From contig JAQGHH010000286.1 of NCBI GenBank assembly GCA_028288945.1, positions 1 to 5,330 on the forward strand: a stretch of DNA of 5,330 bases, written 5' to 3'. A model generated the notes under the pieces. That model saw only the letters and a program-made list of their open reading frames with translations. It did not search any database and was not told the DNA's origin. Within the stretch, counting starts at the first letter, position 1. Each line of letters begins with the position of its first letter. Made by a program: the position numbers and the translations under genes. Shown here in pieces: positions 5,023 through 5,330 of the stretch. Origin of the DNA: Phycisphaerales bacterium (GTDB taxonomy: Bacteria > Planctomycetota > Phycisphaerae > Tepidisphaerales > Tepidisphaeraceae).

Positions 5023-5048
5023 GACAGATTAGAATGTCCGCCCCACCA
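5023..5048 (-). repeat. Degenerate REP-like unit, inverted, right limit of the array
   Basis: The minus strand begins TGGTGGGG and keeps the CATTCT core, but the stem is CGGACA against AATCTG. The two base pairs nearest the loop are lost and one G-T wobble is present. This is the last recognisable unit before murJ, and its decay suggests it is among the older copies. Confidence 0.7.
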
Positions 5049-5124
5049 AAAGAAGAGTGCCTGCCCGCACTTGCCCCGACCTCGCGTCCTAACAGCGGCT
5101 AATCGCAGTTCAATTGGGAAACGG

Positions 5125-5330
5125 ATGTCCACTGAAAGTAGCACAGTACCTGATCCAACCAGCATCACGCTGACCACATCGACCGAGCCCAAGTCGGTCG
5201 TGGAGCGCTCGGCGGGGTCGTTCCTCGGCCACGCGAAACTGATCGGCGGGCTGACGCTGGCCAGCCGGGTGTTCGGGCTGCTGCGGGAAATTGTTGCCGG
5301 GCATTATTTGGGCACGGGGGCCGTCGCGGC
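5125..5330 (+). CDS. murJ: Lipid II flippase MurJ, N-terminal fragment cut by the window end
   Basis: MurJ is an inner-membrane MOP-superfamily transporter that flips lipid II outward for peptidoglycan synthesis. ATG 5125 opens a frame that runs to the window end without a stop (68 complete codons). After about 35 polar residues rich in Ser and Thr comes the first family segment, LIGGLTLASRVFGLLREIVA followed by GHYLGTGAVA. This matches the S-R-x-x-G-x-x-R-[ED] pattern near the end of MurJ transmembrane helix 1. The polar N-terminal extension is longer than in the E. coli protein and may not be fully translated, but there is no better downstream start. Upstream is weak (GGGAAACGG before ATG). 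The assignment rests on the first helix only. Another MOP-family member is possible, though less likely. Confidence 0.78.
   Translation, partial: MSTESSTVPDPTSITLTTSTEPKSVVERSAGSFLGHAKLIGGLTLASRVFGLLREIVAGHYLGTGAVA

Larger units (their letters stand above)
4208..5048 (+). mobile_element. Putative RAYT element: transposase flanked by REP-like palindrome arrays in opposite orientation
   Basis: The proposed element runs from the first REP unit at the 3' end of thiE to the last degenerate unit before murJ. It contains one RAYT and about ten copies of a CATTCNTG-centred palindrome. Units left of and immediately right of the transposase read GTGGGG-first on the plus strand. Those from 4921 onward read that way on the minus strand, so the outer ends are inverted. 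No target-site duplication at the outer ends is evident to me, and the exact boundaries are uncertain. Such units normally cannot move alone and depend on the RAYT. Other planctomycete genomes probably carry many more copies (recollection, not checked). Confidence 0.65.

Noticed and set aside
4208..5048. CRISPR array
   Set aside because: The repeats are palindromes in both orientations at irregular spacing. There are no uniform spacers or cas genes, and a RAYT explains them.
5049..5124. Promoter for murJ with TTGCCC as -35
   Set aside because: No -10 hexamer at 16-18 nt. The nearest candidate, TAACAG, is only 13 nt away.

Overview
The window looks like chromosomal DNA of a GC-rich bacterium. 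I would guess an uncultured planctomycete (possibly Phycisphaerae). The grounds are a futalosine-route menaquinone gene, a ThiE fused to a ThiD2-like N-terminal domain, little Shine-Dalgarno signal, and palindromic repeats of a type I associate with that phylum. The taxonomy is inference from memory and no search was run.

Layout. (a) 1-684: 3' part of mqnD, a menaquinone biosynthesis enzyme. (b) 688-824: a perfect 25-bp inverted repeat plus extra copies of its short motif, lying between convergent genes. (c) 828-1331 (minus): unrecognised 167-residue protein. (d) 1505-1831 (plus): small protein with two membrane segments. (e) 1832-2015: spacer with one strong hairpin. (f) 2016-2972 (minus): orphan-looking beta-class DNA methyltransferase, with a possible longer N-terminus starting at 3089. 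(g) 2973-3173: divergent promoter region. (h) 3174-4772 (plus): one uninterrupted frame encoding ThiD2-like domain, ThiE, a linker made of repeat DNA, and a complete REP-associated tyrosine transposase (RAYT) domain. (i) 4784-5048: dense palindromic repeats of the same family, the last ones inverted relative to the first. (j) 5125-5330: 5' end of a murJ-like lipid II flippase gene.

The most notable locus is 4208-5048. A RAYT with its own REP-like palindromes appears to have landed at the 3' end of thiE. The insertion removed the thiE stop codon, so the transposase is read as a C-terminal domain of thiamine-phosphate synthase. The repeats share a CATTCNTG core, and their stems differ by compensatory changes. 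Two copies of a 67-nt composite repeat flank the transposase in opposite orientation. A 20-bp palindrome on the right is split at its core by a 55-nt repeat-bearing segment bounded by 8-bp direct repeats.

The housekeeping genes (menaquinone, thiamine, peptidoglycan) show no sign of forming one operon. They alternate in strand and are separated by repeat-rich spacers.
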